DNA of 64,000 bases from Areca catechu. Lineage: Eukaryota > Streptophyta > Magnoliopsida > Arecales > Arecaceae. Both the position numbers and the translations under genes were made by a program. Location: contig CM038046.1 in the NCBI GenBank assembly GCA_021397845.1, positions 62,638,021-62,702,020 of the forward strand, read 5' to 3'. Of the stretch, positions 23,279-33,910 are shown piece by piece; positions within the stretch are counted from its first letter, which is position 1, and each line of letters starts with the position of its first letter. The notes under the pieces are model-generated. The model did not search any database. It was not told the DNA's origin and saw nothing but the letters and a program-made list of their open reading frames with translations.

Positions 23279-24220
23279 TTTTAGATTGATGTTTGGGTAA
23301 GCCATTGCACTTGTTTGATTAGGTTCTGTTTTCTGAAAACTTGTATCTATTTTCTGTAATCCGTCAGCAGCTCCAAAGGAAAGTTGCAATTTTTTTGTTG
23401 AAATAATTTTTTTCTTGTTCCTTTTTAAGTCAGTTATCACCATATTAAATTTCATTATTAGAAAAAAATTATAAAAAAAATGAAAATTTCTGCAGTTCAA
23501 CACTATCATTAGGGTTCTGTTCTGTCCTTTTTATTTATCTTCATTTGTAGGATCTGCTTAGAGTAGTACAGATTTTAGTTTTAAAATTCCTTTCATCTAC
23601 ATTGAAACATATAAGTTAGGAATCCTCTATGAAGTTTTCAGAATTTTTGGACACTTTTTTTAGCACGTTTTCCACACCACTTTCAAACTGCAACACACTT
23701 ATGCAGCATCTTTGCATTTCATTCATCTCATGAGAAATCAAATTAAGGGCATCAATTTGACATAGGGTCAGGGTTTCATCAACTGTCCTTAGCCCAAAAA
23801 TCACCAACCAGCATATCGATCCCAGCCCATTAATTAAAATTTATTAGAACGTTAATTGCCCTAGTGGGTTAGGGACACCAACAAGTTGGGTTCAGGTTAG
23901 GGTCAAGTTAACTGTGTCAGCTAATTGGTGTGTGCTTACTGGCTTGGTGTCTAGGATTGGTGCATCAGGGCTTGTGATTTGGTCCACCTACCTGGCCAAT
24001 CTCAGATTGGTGTCAAAGGTTGGCAATCAGGGACCTTCACTCCCCTCCACCTACCTGGCTAAGTCCCATAAGTACTACTAGCTAGTTGGTTCACTTAATT
24101 AGACTTCTAATTTGTGCTCTAGGTCTAGGAAACCTTAGCTCGAACTTGAGTCCATTTGCATGCATGACAACTAGAGTAGGGACACCATATTCACCAATCC
24201 AAGCCCAGTCCAATGTAGCC

Positions 24221-25051
24221 ATGGACCCGAATCTTGAAACCATGCTGAAAGGCCTAAATGATCTATTGGCCCAATTGAACCAAATTCTGGCTAAACAATT
24301 TCTCTTAGACCAACCAAATCCTACTATCCCATTAGCTCATATGAATGATAGGAGTAAAAACCCTGAAGTACAAGTTGAGTTCATTAATACCCAAGACTTT
24401 GGGTATCCTCAAACTGAAGGGCTAGGGAAGGAAGAAGGCAAATCTGAACCTAGTTAATATGTGTATGAGACCAACATAAGTTTAATAGATGAATATAAAG
24501 GGGAAGACAGTGAAGAGAACAACTTTAGTACCTTACCTGAGAAAACCTTTGGTAAAGAAAAGATTATTGAGCCTAGTCCTGAAACATCAGAACAACCAAA
24601 ATTTAGTGAGGACTTGGTTCCTGTAAGACAATGCCCTCAGGAAGAACCCAATACTTTAGCTTCGACACAATAACTCCTTCAGGTACCTGAGAAGAACCCA
24701 ATCATTATTTTAGAAGATTTTCCTGATGACCTTCAACTACCTAGAAGCATCCTGCCTGTAGATCAAAATTCTAATCTTAAGGTCATCATGAGTAACCAAG
24801 GTCTGTTTCAAGATTCTCCTAAATTATCCCAAGTCTCGGATTCCTATTTCCTGCCTTTTCCTGAGTCTTATCATAATTTTAGAGCAATTAAGTTTCATTT
24901 TGATGAGATTACTAGGATGCATGAGCTTTTAAGGCCTATTCCTTTTGCTACCTACTTTTGGAAAACCTTATGGCATTTGCTAGGAACCCATGGTAAATTC
25001 TCATGTGCATGCCAGACCAGGGTCAAACTTAGAGAGTCATTAATCTGTTAG
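24221..25051 (+). pseudogene. Array unit 2: gag-derived ORF fused to integrase remnant
   Basis: Same organisation as unit 1, starting MDPNLETMLKGLNDLLAQLN. The frame is constant from 24221 to 25051, broken only by stops near 24455 and 24669. Here the codon that is a stop in unit 1 (TAA at 20379) is CAA, so the nonsense changes are private to each unit. The end (CACQTRVKLRESLIC) lies just after the integrase fragment. Confidence 0.75.
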
Positions 25052-25129
25052 GTTTAGGGCCTAGAGAATCCAATAAAATTCCTCTCAATAAGGATGCCTA
25101 GTTCAGTCTGCATTTCGTAAGTGCTTGTA

Positions 25130-25867
25130 TAAGTTTCTGAGTCTGCTGAGTCTTTTGCACAGCATGTCACAAATCTGCATAAAGAAATCAGTAATAAGAT
25201 CAACCTGAGCAATGAAACTTATAAACACTTAGCTGACTCATATAAGAGGGCTAAAGAATTCTGTGAAGGGGATTATGCGATGATTAGGCTGAACCCTGAA
25301 CTGTTCTCCTCTGGAACCATAAAGGAGCTGCATGCCCGCGGAGCGGGACCTTTCAAAATCTTAAAGAAAATAGGGCCTAATGCATATGTTTTGGAACTTC
25401 CACCTGATATAGGTATCAGTACAACCTTTAATGTTTCAGATCTAGTAGAATACAAAGAACCAGTACTAATACCTAGTGAGCCCTTTGGGCCAGAAACTTT
25501 CATTGAGAGTGAACATATTTCTAAGTGTCCACCACTAACCCTGCCTGAGCGGAGAGAGAGGATTGAGGGAATCCTGGATGACAAGACCATTACTACCATG
25601 AATAAGGACTATCAGCGTACCTGGTTCAATGGCAAGGTCGACCTGAGTCCGACAACTCTTGGATTACTCGAGAGGACCTGCAAAGACTTAACCCAGACTT
25701 GTTCGAGCATTACCAGGGCAAAACTAAACCATACTCGACTGGGTCGAGTTCCGCCAACCACAAGAGAATTGGTGTGGACACTAAAAACTGAAAGAAACTT
25801 CACTCCAACAAGGTTAGCCTTATCCCAATTTGGATCGAAGAAAATTAGGTTACCTTGTATCCTTTAG
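25130..25867 (+). pseudogene. Array unit 2: integrase C-terminus and frameshifted chromodomain
   Basis: As in unit 1, up to KTITTMNKDYQR; then a 1-bp deletion near 25617 (CAGCGTACC versus CAGCGATACC in units 1 and 3) shifts the frame into TWFNGKVDLSPTT, so the chromodomain core is lost. The shifted ORF runs through the PPT into LTR 3. Confidence 0.82.
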
Positions 25868-27025
25868 TTCAAAAATATTTTATTTTCAAGAGACATTTCC
25901 TTTTCAAGAGTCCTGTAAATGTTTTATTTTCAAGAGCCATTTTCTTTTCAAGAGTCCTGTAATTAATCAAGAGTGTTTATTGAGTCCTGTAATTACTTTT
26001 TAAAAAAATAAAAAACTTCATTTCCAGTAAGTCCGTTTCAAGTTTAGGTCAGTCAAGTCAGTTTAGTTGAGTTAAGTCTATTTCAGTTAATCAAGTCTTA
26101 AAGCAATTAAAGCCAGCAACAAGACTCAAATTCTGGACCCCAGAATTTGACCACATGAAGAAGAGAAGATACATCAACCAAGCAAGAGAAAAGGACCATC
26201 AACTAGGACCACTTGGCGCCACATGTCATTCCTTATCCAAGTAGAAGACCATCTCATTATGCCACGTCATCAGCGCCACCTCACTAGTCACCTCATCACT
26301 CTTTGGCGCCAACAAGGAAGATTCAAATTCAAGGAGGTTGGCCACACCCATCCAAGTCCTCCACCAAATCCTCCAACCCCCCCCATCCCTCCAAACTCTC
26401 CACCAAATCCTCCAACCCCCCCTTGTAATCCTCCTCAATTTGGGAAGTTCTTAAATTTCAAAAGCTAGCTTTGTGAGGCTATTAAAGGCCTTGGATGCCC
26501 ATTGTAAAGGGGATTGATTTTTTTGGGAATGAATGAAAATTGAAGTTGAATTTTGGAAGTAGAAATTGTCATGTGTTTTTTTTTTTTTTTTCCTTATGTG
26601 AAAGTTTCCCATCCTCTTCCTCTACGCCAAAGCCATTCATTTCCCCTAGCAAAGCATCTTCCAAGCTCAAGGTCCTTCGAAGTCTTTGAGTTGTGAACCA
26701 GGTTCACCTTGACAAAGAACCAACAAGCTGAAGCCCCAAGTCCAGGGTTCTGATCTCTATTATCCAGGTTCTTCAGTTCTGAGCATTGGTAGTTTCAAGG
26801 TATGAATCAAAAAAAGGTTGGAAAGCTCATCAAGGTAAGTCCACAATCATTAGCCCCTATTGTCTAGATCTTCTTCCTTCTTAGTTTAGGATTGTATCTA
26901 ATCAAGTAAAAGTCCCATTTCTTATAATCCTTAAGTCTTATTATGATGAGTACAATGCTAGTGTAATTAGGTTTCATTGCTCTACAAACCATATTCAAAA
27001 CATTAATCATATGCTTGCCGCATCA
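25770..27025 (+). repeat. Array LTR 3
   Basis: Starts TGGTGTGGACACTAAAAA (two transitions in the terminal repeat region), ends TGCCGCATCA. Shared between units 2 and 3. Confidence 0.93.
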
Positions 27026-27090
27026 AATTGGTATCAGAGCATTGTTGCATTAGGATAGAATAGTTTTCTTTAAATCCAAGCAAGATCTAA

Positions 27091-27171
27091 AATTCACGCC
27101 TCCTGAGCAGGTGTACTCCAGTACACTGTCATGACCCATGGGAATAATGAGCCCCTGGCTGGACGTGAATT
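27091..27171 (+). ncRNA. Leader stem-loop, array copy 3
   Basis: Outer arms AATTCACG / CGTGAATT perfect; internal hairpin at 27111-27126. The single-base changes relative to copy 2 (GCAGG, CATGACC, GGCTGG) fall outside both stems. Confidence 0.55.
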
Positions 27172-28112
27172 TTTTAGATTGAAGTTTGGGTAAGCCATTG
27201 CACTTGTTTGATTAGGTTCTGTTTTCTGAAAATTGCATCTGTTTTCTGTAATCTGTCTGTATCTCTAAAGGCAACTCACTAATTTTTTGTTGAAATAATT
27301 TTTTTTTTGTTCCTTTTTAAGTCGGTTATCACCATATTAAATTTCATCATCATAAAAAAATTATAAAAAAATTGAAAATTTTTGCAGTTCAACACTATCA
27401 TTAGGGTTCTATTCTGTCCTTTTTATTTATCTTCATTTCTAGGATCTGCTTAGAGTAGTACATATTTTAGTTTTAAAATTCCTTCCATCTACATTGAAAC
27501 ATATAAGTTAGGAATCCTCTATGAAGTTTTCAGAATTTTTGGACATTTTTTTCATCACGTTTTCCACACCACTTTCAAACTGCAACACACTTCTGCAGCA
27601 CCTTTGCATTTCATTCATCTCATGAGAAATCAAATTAAGGGCATCAATTTGACATAGGGTCAGGGTTTCATCACCTGTCCCTAGCCCAAAAATCACCAAC
27701 CAGCATATCGATCCTAGCCCGTTAATTAAAATTTAGTAGAACGTTAATTGCCCTAGTGGGTTAGGGACACCAACAAGTTGGGTTCAGGTTAGGGTCAAGT
27801 TAACTGTGTCAGCTAATTGGTGTGTGCTTACTGGCTTGGTATCTAGGATTGGTGCATCAAGGCTTGTGATTTGGTTCGCCTACCTGGCCAATCTCAGATT
27901 GGTGTCAAAGGTTGGCAATCAGGGACCTTCACTCCCCTCCACCTACCTGGCTAAGTCCCATAAGTACTACTAGCTAGTTGGTTCACTTAATTAGACTTCT
28001 AATTTGTGCTCTAGGTCTAGGAAACCTTAGCTCGAACTTGAGTCCATTTGCATGCATGACAACTAGAGCAGGGACACCATATTCACCAATCCAAGCCCAG
28101 TCCAGTGTAGCC

Positions 28113-28907
28113 ATGGACCCGAATCTTGAAACCATGCTGAAAGGCCTAAATGATCTATTGGCCCAATTGAACCAAATTCTGGCTAAACAATTTCCCTTAG
28201 ACCAACCAACTCCTACTATCCCATTAGCTCATATGAATGATAGGAGTTAGAACCCTGAAGTACAAGTTGTGTTCATTAATACCCAAGACTTAGGGTATCC
28301 TCAAACTGAATGGCTAGGGAAGGAAGAAGGCAAATCTGAACCTAGTAAATATGTGTATGAGACCAACATAAGTTTAAAAGATGAATATAAAGGGGAATAC
28401 AGTGAAGAGAACAACTTTAGTACCTTACCTGAGGAAACCTTTGGTAAAGAAAAGATTATTGAGCCTAGTCCTGAAACATCAGAACAACCAAAATTTAGTG
28501 AGGACTTGGTTCCCGTAAGACAATGCCCTCAGGAAGAACCCAATACTTTAGCTTCGATACAAGAACTCCTTCAGGTACCTGAGAAGAACCCAATCATTAT
28601 TTTAGAAGACTTTCCTGATGACCTTCAACTACTTAGAAGAATCCCGCCTGTAGATCAAAATTCTAATCTTAAGGTCACCATGAGTAACCAAGGTCTGTTT
28701 CAAGATTCTCCTAAATTATCCCAAGTCTCGGATTCCTATTTCCTGCCTTTCTCTGAGTCTTATCATAATTTTAGAGCCATTAAGTTTCATTTTGATGAGA
28801 TTACTAGGATGCATGAGCTTTTAAGGCCTATTCCTTTTGCTACCTACTTTTGGAAAACCTTATGGCATTTGCTACTAACACATGGTAAATTCTCATGTGC
28901 ATGCTAG
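28113..28907 (+). pseudogene. Array unit 3: gag-derived ORF fused to integrase remnant
   Basis: Best preserved unit: one premature stop at 28248-28250, then an open frame of 212 codons (28269-28907). It carries the acidic region, LPEETFGKEKIIEPSPETSE, the VPVRQCPQEEPN block and FATYFWKTLWHLL. Reading frame and length match units 1 and 2. No similarity beyond the chromovirus relatives in this window could be assigned for the middle part. Confidence 0.75.
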
Positions 28908-29024
28908 ACCAGGGTCAAACCTAGAGAGTCATTAATCTGTTAGGTTTAGGCCCTAGGGAGTCCAATAAAATTTCTCTCAATAAGGATGCCTAGTTCAGTC
29001 TGCATTTCATAAGTGCTTATGTAA

Positions 29025-29741
29025 GTTTCTGAGTCTACTGAGTCTTTTGCACAGCATGTCACAAATCTGCATAAAGAAATCAGTAATAAGATCAACCTGA
29101 GCAATGAAACTTATAAACACTTAGTTGACTCACATAAGAGGGCTAAAGAATTCTGTGAAGGGGATTATGCGATGATTAGGTTCAACCCTGAACGATTCTC
29201 CTCTGGAACCATAAAGAAGTTGCATGCCCGCGGAGTGAGACATTTCAAGATCTTAGAGAAAATAGGGCCTAATGCATATGTTTTGGAACTTCCACCTGAT
29301 ATGGGTATCAATACAACCTTTAATGTTTCACACCTAGTAGAATACAAAGAACCAGTACTAATACCTAGTGAGTCTTTTGGGCCAGAAACTTTCATTGAGA
29401 GTGAACATATTTTCAAGTGTCCACCACCAACCCTACCTGAGCGGAGAGAGAGGATTGAGAGAATCCTGAATGACAAGACCATTACTACCAAGAATAAGTA
29501 CTATCAGCGATACCTGGTTCAATGGCAAGGTCGACCTGAGTCCGACAACTCTTGGATTACTCGAGAGGACCTGCAAAGACTTAACCCAGACTTGTTTGAG
29601 CATTACCAGGGCAAAACTGAACCATACTCGACTGGGTCAAGTTCTACCCACCACAAGAGAATTGGTGTGGACACCAGAAACCGAAAGAAACTTCACTCCA
29701 ACAAGGTTAGCCTTATCCCAATTTGGATCGAAGATAATTAG
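29025..29741 (+). pseudogene. Array unit 3: integrase C-terminus and intact chromodomain
   Basis: From 29172 an uninterrupted 189-codon frame: MIRFNPERFSSGTIKKLHARG, ILEKIGPNAYVLELPPD, FNVSHLVEYKEP, and a complete chromodomain with KYYQRYLVQWQGRPESDNSW and TREDLQRLNPDLFEHYQ. It ends inside LTR 4. The aromatic cage-type residues expected of chromovirus chromodomains (Y, W, W) are visible; actual binding is not shown. Confidence 0.84.
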
Positions 29742-30918
29742 GTTACCTTGTATCCTTTAGTTCAAAAATGTTTTATTTTCAAGAGCCATTTCCTTTTCAA
29801 GAGTCGTGTAAATGTTTTATTTTCAAGAGCCATTTCCTTTTCAAGAGTCCTGTAATTAATCAAGAGTGTTTATTGAGTCCTGTAATTATTTTTAAAAAAA
29901 ATAAAAAACTTCATTTCCTGTAAGTCCGTTTCAAGTTTAGGTCAGTCAAGTCAGTTCAATTGAGTTAAGTCTATTTCAGTTAATCAAGTCTTAAAGCAAT
30001 GAAAGCCAGCAATAAGACTCAAATTCTGGACCCCAGAATTTGATCTCATAAAGAAGAGAAGACACATCAACCAAGCAAGAGAAAAGGACCATCAACTAGG
30101 ACCACTTGGCGTCACATGTCATTCCTTATCCAAGTAGAAGACCATCTCATCATGCCACGTCATCAGGCGCCACCTCACTAGTCACCTCATTACTCTTTAG
30201 CGCCAACAAGGAAGATTCAAATTCAAGGAGGTTGGCCACACCCCTCCAAGTCCTCCACCAAATCCTCCAACCCACCCCATCCCTCCAAACTCTCCACCAA
30301 ATCCTCCAACCCCCTCTTGTAATCCTCCTCAATTTGGGGAGTTTTTAAATTTCAAAAGCTAGCTTTGTGAGGCTATTAAAGGCCTTGGACGCCCATTGTA
30401 AAGGGGATTGATTTTTTTGGGAATGAATGAAAATTGAAGTTGAATTTTGGAAGTAGAAATTGTCTTGTGATTTTTTTTTTTTTTTCCTTATGTGAAAGTT
30501 TCCCATCCTCTTCCTCCACGCCAAAGCCATTCTTTTTCCCTAGCAAAGCATCTTCCAAGCTCAAGGTCCTTCGAAGTCTTTGAGTTGTGAACCGGGTTCA
30601 CCTTGACAAAGAACCAACAAGCTGAAGCCCCAAGTCCAGGGTTCTGATCTCTGTTATCCAGGTTCTTCAGTTCTGAATGTTGGTAGTTTCAAGGTATGAA
30701 TCAAAAGAAGGTTGGAAAGCTCATCAAGTTAAGTCCACAGTAATTAGCCCCTATTGTTAGATCTTCTTCCTTCTTAGTTTAGGATTGTGTCTAATCAAGT
30801 AAAAGTCCCATTTCTTATAATCCTTAAGTCTTATTATGATGAGTACAATGCTAGTGTAATTAGGTTTCATTACTCTACAAACCGTATTCAAAACATTAAT
30901 CATATGCTTGCCACATCA
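29663..30918 (+). repeat. Array LTR 4 (terminal)
   Basis: Starts TGGTGTGGACACC, ends TGCCACATCA, then directly CTTTC. No PBS follows, confirming this is the array end. Confidence 0.93.
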
Positions 30919-30923
30919 CTTTC
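30919..30923. repeat. Target-site duplication of chromovirus array, right copy
   Basis: CTTTC, matching 17977-17981. Confidence 0.88.
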
Positions 30924-31937
30924 CCTCTCTTTCACTAAACCCTAGCCATTGTTCATCCAAGCTAGAGCCCTAAGATGCCCACCATCAGCACTCTCCAAGA
31001 TCCAGACATCCAAAGCTTCCTCCAAGACCACTAACCCCCTACAACTCCATATTCCAACCATCATTCAACCCGATCTCCAGTTTTCTTATTTTTTCCTTCT
31101 TGTTCACCTTTAGCCTTTGATGTTTGTAGGATCTCTCTGGTGAAACCTTTCTTGGATGACATTTTCTTTGCCCTCAAATGAAGTTGATAAAAAGCCAACG
31201 GATTTGCGAGAAAGTAACCGGATCATCTAGGTTCTAATCTGAGCGGAGCGATCTCTTCTACAGTAACTAGAAATCATTGTCTGGTATGTTAAACCTAATT
31301 CCCATATCTTTTTGTCTGATTTCTTGAAAATTGAACATGCTCCTAATAGGCCTTCTTAGACCTAGGATCCTGATTTTCTTTTCTTTTTGATTGAACTAGC
31401 ATGTGGGTAGGATGCTAATTGATACTGGATAACCCTAACCTAATATAGGCTAGTTTTGGAAATCCAAACCATAAAAAAATCCAAATATATTTGCTTGCTT
31501 TAATCTGATTTTTTCATGTTCATCCCTTGCTTATCATCCTGTATCATATTAGAATCGCATCCCTCATCTGCTTCCTTGTAGGTGCCAACTACATGCCATA
31601 AGAGATGGGGCTAGAAGGGCAAGAGATTTCATTCTACAAGGAAAGATGGAGGGCACCACAAACATTCCATAAAAGGGTGGTCAACACTAGGAAATAAAGT
31701 CTCATGAAAGAGGGAAGGAGAGTGGGTGCCCAAATGCTGCTTGATTTGCCTAATACTCCCTTCCATCTTATCTTGGGTGGTCCCTAATTTCCATATGGGA
31801 TGTTGATCTACTACCTTTCATGCTTGAGTGGATATATAAGAATCCTGGGATGCCTAATAGGGTGGATGATGCCTGTTGGGACTCCACGTGGCACCTGATA
31901 GCACTCAAGTCCCCATCATAAAGCCATTGTCGTATCA
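30924..31937. other. Unassigned noncoding stretch
   Basis: About 1 kb with no supported ORF and no match to the recognised elements. It begins CCTCTCTTTCACTAAACCCTAGCC; the left flank of the minus chromovirus ends AAACCCTAGCCGCCCTGCTTCC. It may continue the fossil LTR at 9030-9848 that the insertions interrupted, but this is not demonstrated. Confidence 0.4.
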
Positions 31938-33045
31938 GTGTCATGGCTCTCTTCCTCTAACTACTCTTTATATTCATCCATTAAATCCATTCCAGCTTCA
32001 TACACTTCTTCCTCATACTCATTAATGGATTCAGGATCTTTCTTTAATTGTCCTTCCAATATAGTTTCAGTTTGGGTGTGGTCAGGGTTAGCTAACTCTG
32101 GGTCTATCACATATACCTCCTCTTTGATGTTATCCTTGTGAACTAGTAGGGTGTAGGAGTAGGTCAGCTCGGATTAGGGTTGAGTCGGCTTGGGTTAGGG
32201 TTGAGTCGACTAGGGTGAGAATTGTGTAGACTTAGGTGGACTTGACTAGATCCTGATTTTTGATAAGGAGAACTAACCCTAACCGGTTCTGGCCAACTAA
32301 GGGGAACCTGACTAGCACTAGGTTGATACCTAGGGGTTATGGGTTCCTTGGGCTCATAAGACATGGGTTCAGATCTATGGGTTATGGGTCTCTTGGGCTC
32401 ATAGGACATTGGTACATAGGATTTGGGTTCGTAGGATCTGGGTGTATAGGACCTGGGTTCATAAGAGCTAGGTTCATATGATCTGGGTAAGTACTTTTTC
32501 CTAAGTTTAAGTTTCATGTCACTCCAGGTAGTTATGGGTATGTCTGTTCTTCGTCTGATCATTCTTTCAACATCATCCTAGTAAATTCTAGCCTGGCATA
32601 CTAACTTAAGCTTAGCAAACTTAAACTTTCTTTCATCAGACACTAGTTCTCTCTCAAAATATAGATCCATACCTTCTTCCAAATTAGTATAATCCTCAAG
32701 ATCATGATCACCACCAAATATAGGTGCTTCTACCCTAAAGATCCTAGTGGCTCTCTCATCCTGGTTTTGAAATCACAATTGGGTCTCCTTGCACTAAGAT
32801 CCTAGATTGGGTCAAGGTGAGGGGCTATCCTATGGTTGGGAGGTGTAAGACATGGGGTCTCATGTTTAGCCTTAGTGTGGGTTACAGGGGTTCTCTTTAG
32901 GGTTCCTAACCGATCATCTAGTCGGTCAAACCTATTGTTTAGTTGGGTACATTATTCGATCATGAACCTCAGAAAGGTTTCAAGGTTATACTCAATGGTG
33001 AGACTGGGTTGGGTTTTGGTGAGACTATGGGTATGTTCTTAATCT
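31938..33045 (-). pseudogene. Gag-only chromovirus derivative with expanded repeat
   Basis: Minus-strand relative of the chromovirus gag at 14251-15847. It keeps the start of the Retrotrans_gag domain (TWSDMKLKLRKKYLP, 32515-32562) and then jumps to a 15-bp-period tandem repeat encoding SYEP(R/K/S/M)S-type pentads (about 32325-32500), a Pro/Ser-rich part and NPNPSRL repeats. Upstream sequence to 33045 matches the N-terminal gag part only weakly. Downstream, 31938-32160 resembles the Glu-rich spacer. RT, RNase H and integrase are absent. Likely a non-autonomous deletion derivative. Confidence 0.65.
32325..32500. repeat. 15-bp tandem repeat (SYEPxS codons)
   Basis: Degenerate units around GGGTTCATAGGATCT, about ten copies, in frame with the gag fragment. 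Confidence 0.75.
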
Positions 33046-33895
33046 AGTAGCCATGCAATGCAATCACACAAATTGAACAAGGGTTTCTTAGACCCAGAGC
33101 TCAAGTAGAATGGGTCAGCTCAATTTACAACCAATTCAGCAATTACCCTGTCCACTGGCCAGGTAAGAGGTGGGGTCATGGGAGGCTCCTCCTGCTCTCG
33201 CAGGGTCCTAATTAAAAATCACGAGTCCATTTTGGGTGTCTGCCTTTGGACTTCTAGCCTTAGACACCAAATTCAAAAGATAATCAAAGGATTGGGTACA
33301 CTAGCTTTCACACAATACTTGGAACCCGACCTTGTTGGTATCTCTAAGCTGCTTTAGGTTTTTAGTTGATTTTAATTAGGCTTAGGTTTGATGCAAATGT
33401 GATTGTTTTGGGCCAAGGATAGGTGATGAAATCCTGCCCTGATTTGGGATAATAGAAGTGCCCTTAAGATTAGGTTAGCAACGTATGCACATAAGATGAA
33501 ACCCTAATATGCGCAATAAAACTAAAATAGAAAATATCAGAAAATAATTCTTTTTCTTTAATTATCAAGATTAGATTTTAGATCTAAACAATTTTCAAAT
33601 TTTCAATATCGAGTTATCACGTCCGGCCATAGCTTATTACTCTCATGGGTCGTGACAGTATACTTTCGTATACCCGCACAGGAGGCGTGATTTCCTTCCA
33701 CTAAAAAACATTAAAATAAAAAAAAAATTTCTATTTTTTTCTGAGATTAGATGGATTATTAGTAGAGGATTAACAAAAAATTAATTAATAATTTTTTTTG
33801 TATTTTTTATGATGGTTTTATGTAATTTTAATTTCAGCCTAAAACTAAAAGTGCAGAAATTCAGAAACTAGTAATTAAAGCCTAGTCTAAACCTA
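33046..33895 (-). other. Leader of gag-only derivative
   Basis: Noncoding. Aligns by eye with the minus chromovirus leader at 33130-33460 and holds the stem-loop listed separately. AT-rich with A/T runs at 33715-33800. Confidence 0.65.
33616..33691 (-). ncRNA. Leader stem-loop, gag-only derivative copy
   Basis: Minus-strand homologue of the array stem-loop: outer arms ATCACG / CGTGAT, internal hairpin GTATAC-GAAA-GTATAC (33658-33673), and shared CACGACCCATG and GGCCGGACGTG. The paired positions change together relative to the array copies (G-C to A-T in the hairpin, T-A to A-T in the outer stem). Confidence 0.6.
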
Positions 33896-33908
33896 CTCTG
33901 ATACCAAA
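33896..33908 (-). other. Primer-binding site of gag-only derivative
   Basis: Minus strand TTTGGTATCAGAG next to the LTR end GCATCA. Confidence 0.8.
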
Positions 33909-33910
33909 GG

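Larger units (their letters stand above)
17982..30918 (+). mobile_element. Tandem chromovirus array: LTR-int-LTR-int-LTR-int-LTR
   Basis: Four LTRs of about 1.26 kb (17982-19240, 21878-23132, 25770-27025, 29663-30918) alternate with three internal regions of 2,637 bp each, all on the plus strand, with a period of about 3.89 kb. Each internal region starts with the PBS AATTGGTATCAGAGC and ends with a PPT. All three share one large deletion that joins gag-derived sequence to the integrase C-terminus. The outer edges carry a 5-bp direct repeat CTTTC, and no target duplication lies between units. LTRs are shared between neighbours rather than doubled. Copies differ by scattered substitutions and small indels, so they are distinct. 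Confidence 0.93.

Noticed and set aside
30924..31937. Possible host gene between elements
   Set aside because: No ORF over 60 codons with coding character, and no splice-framed exons could be joined.
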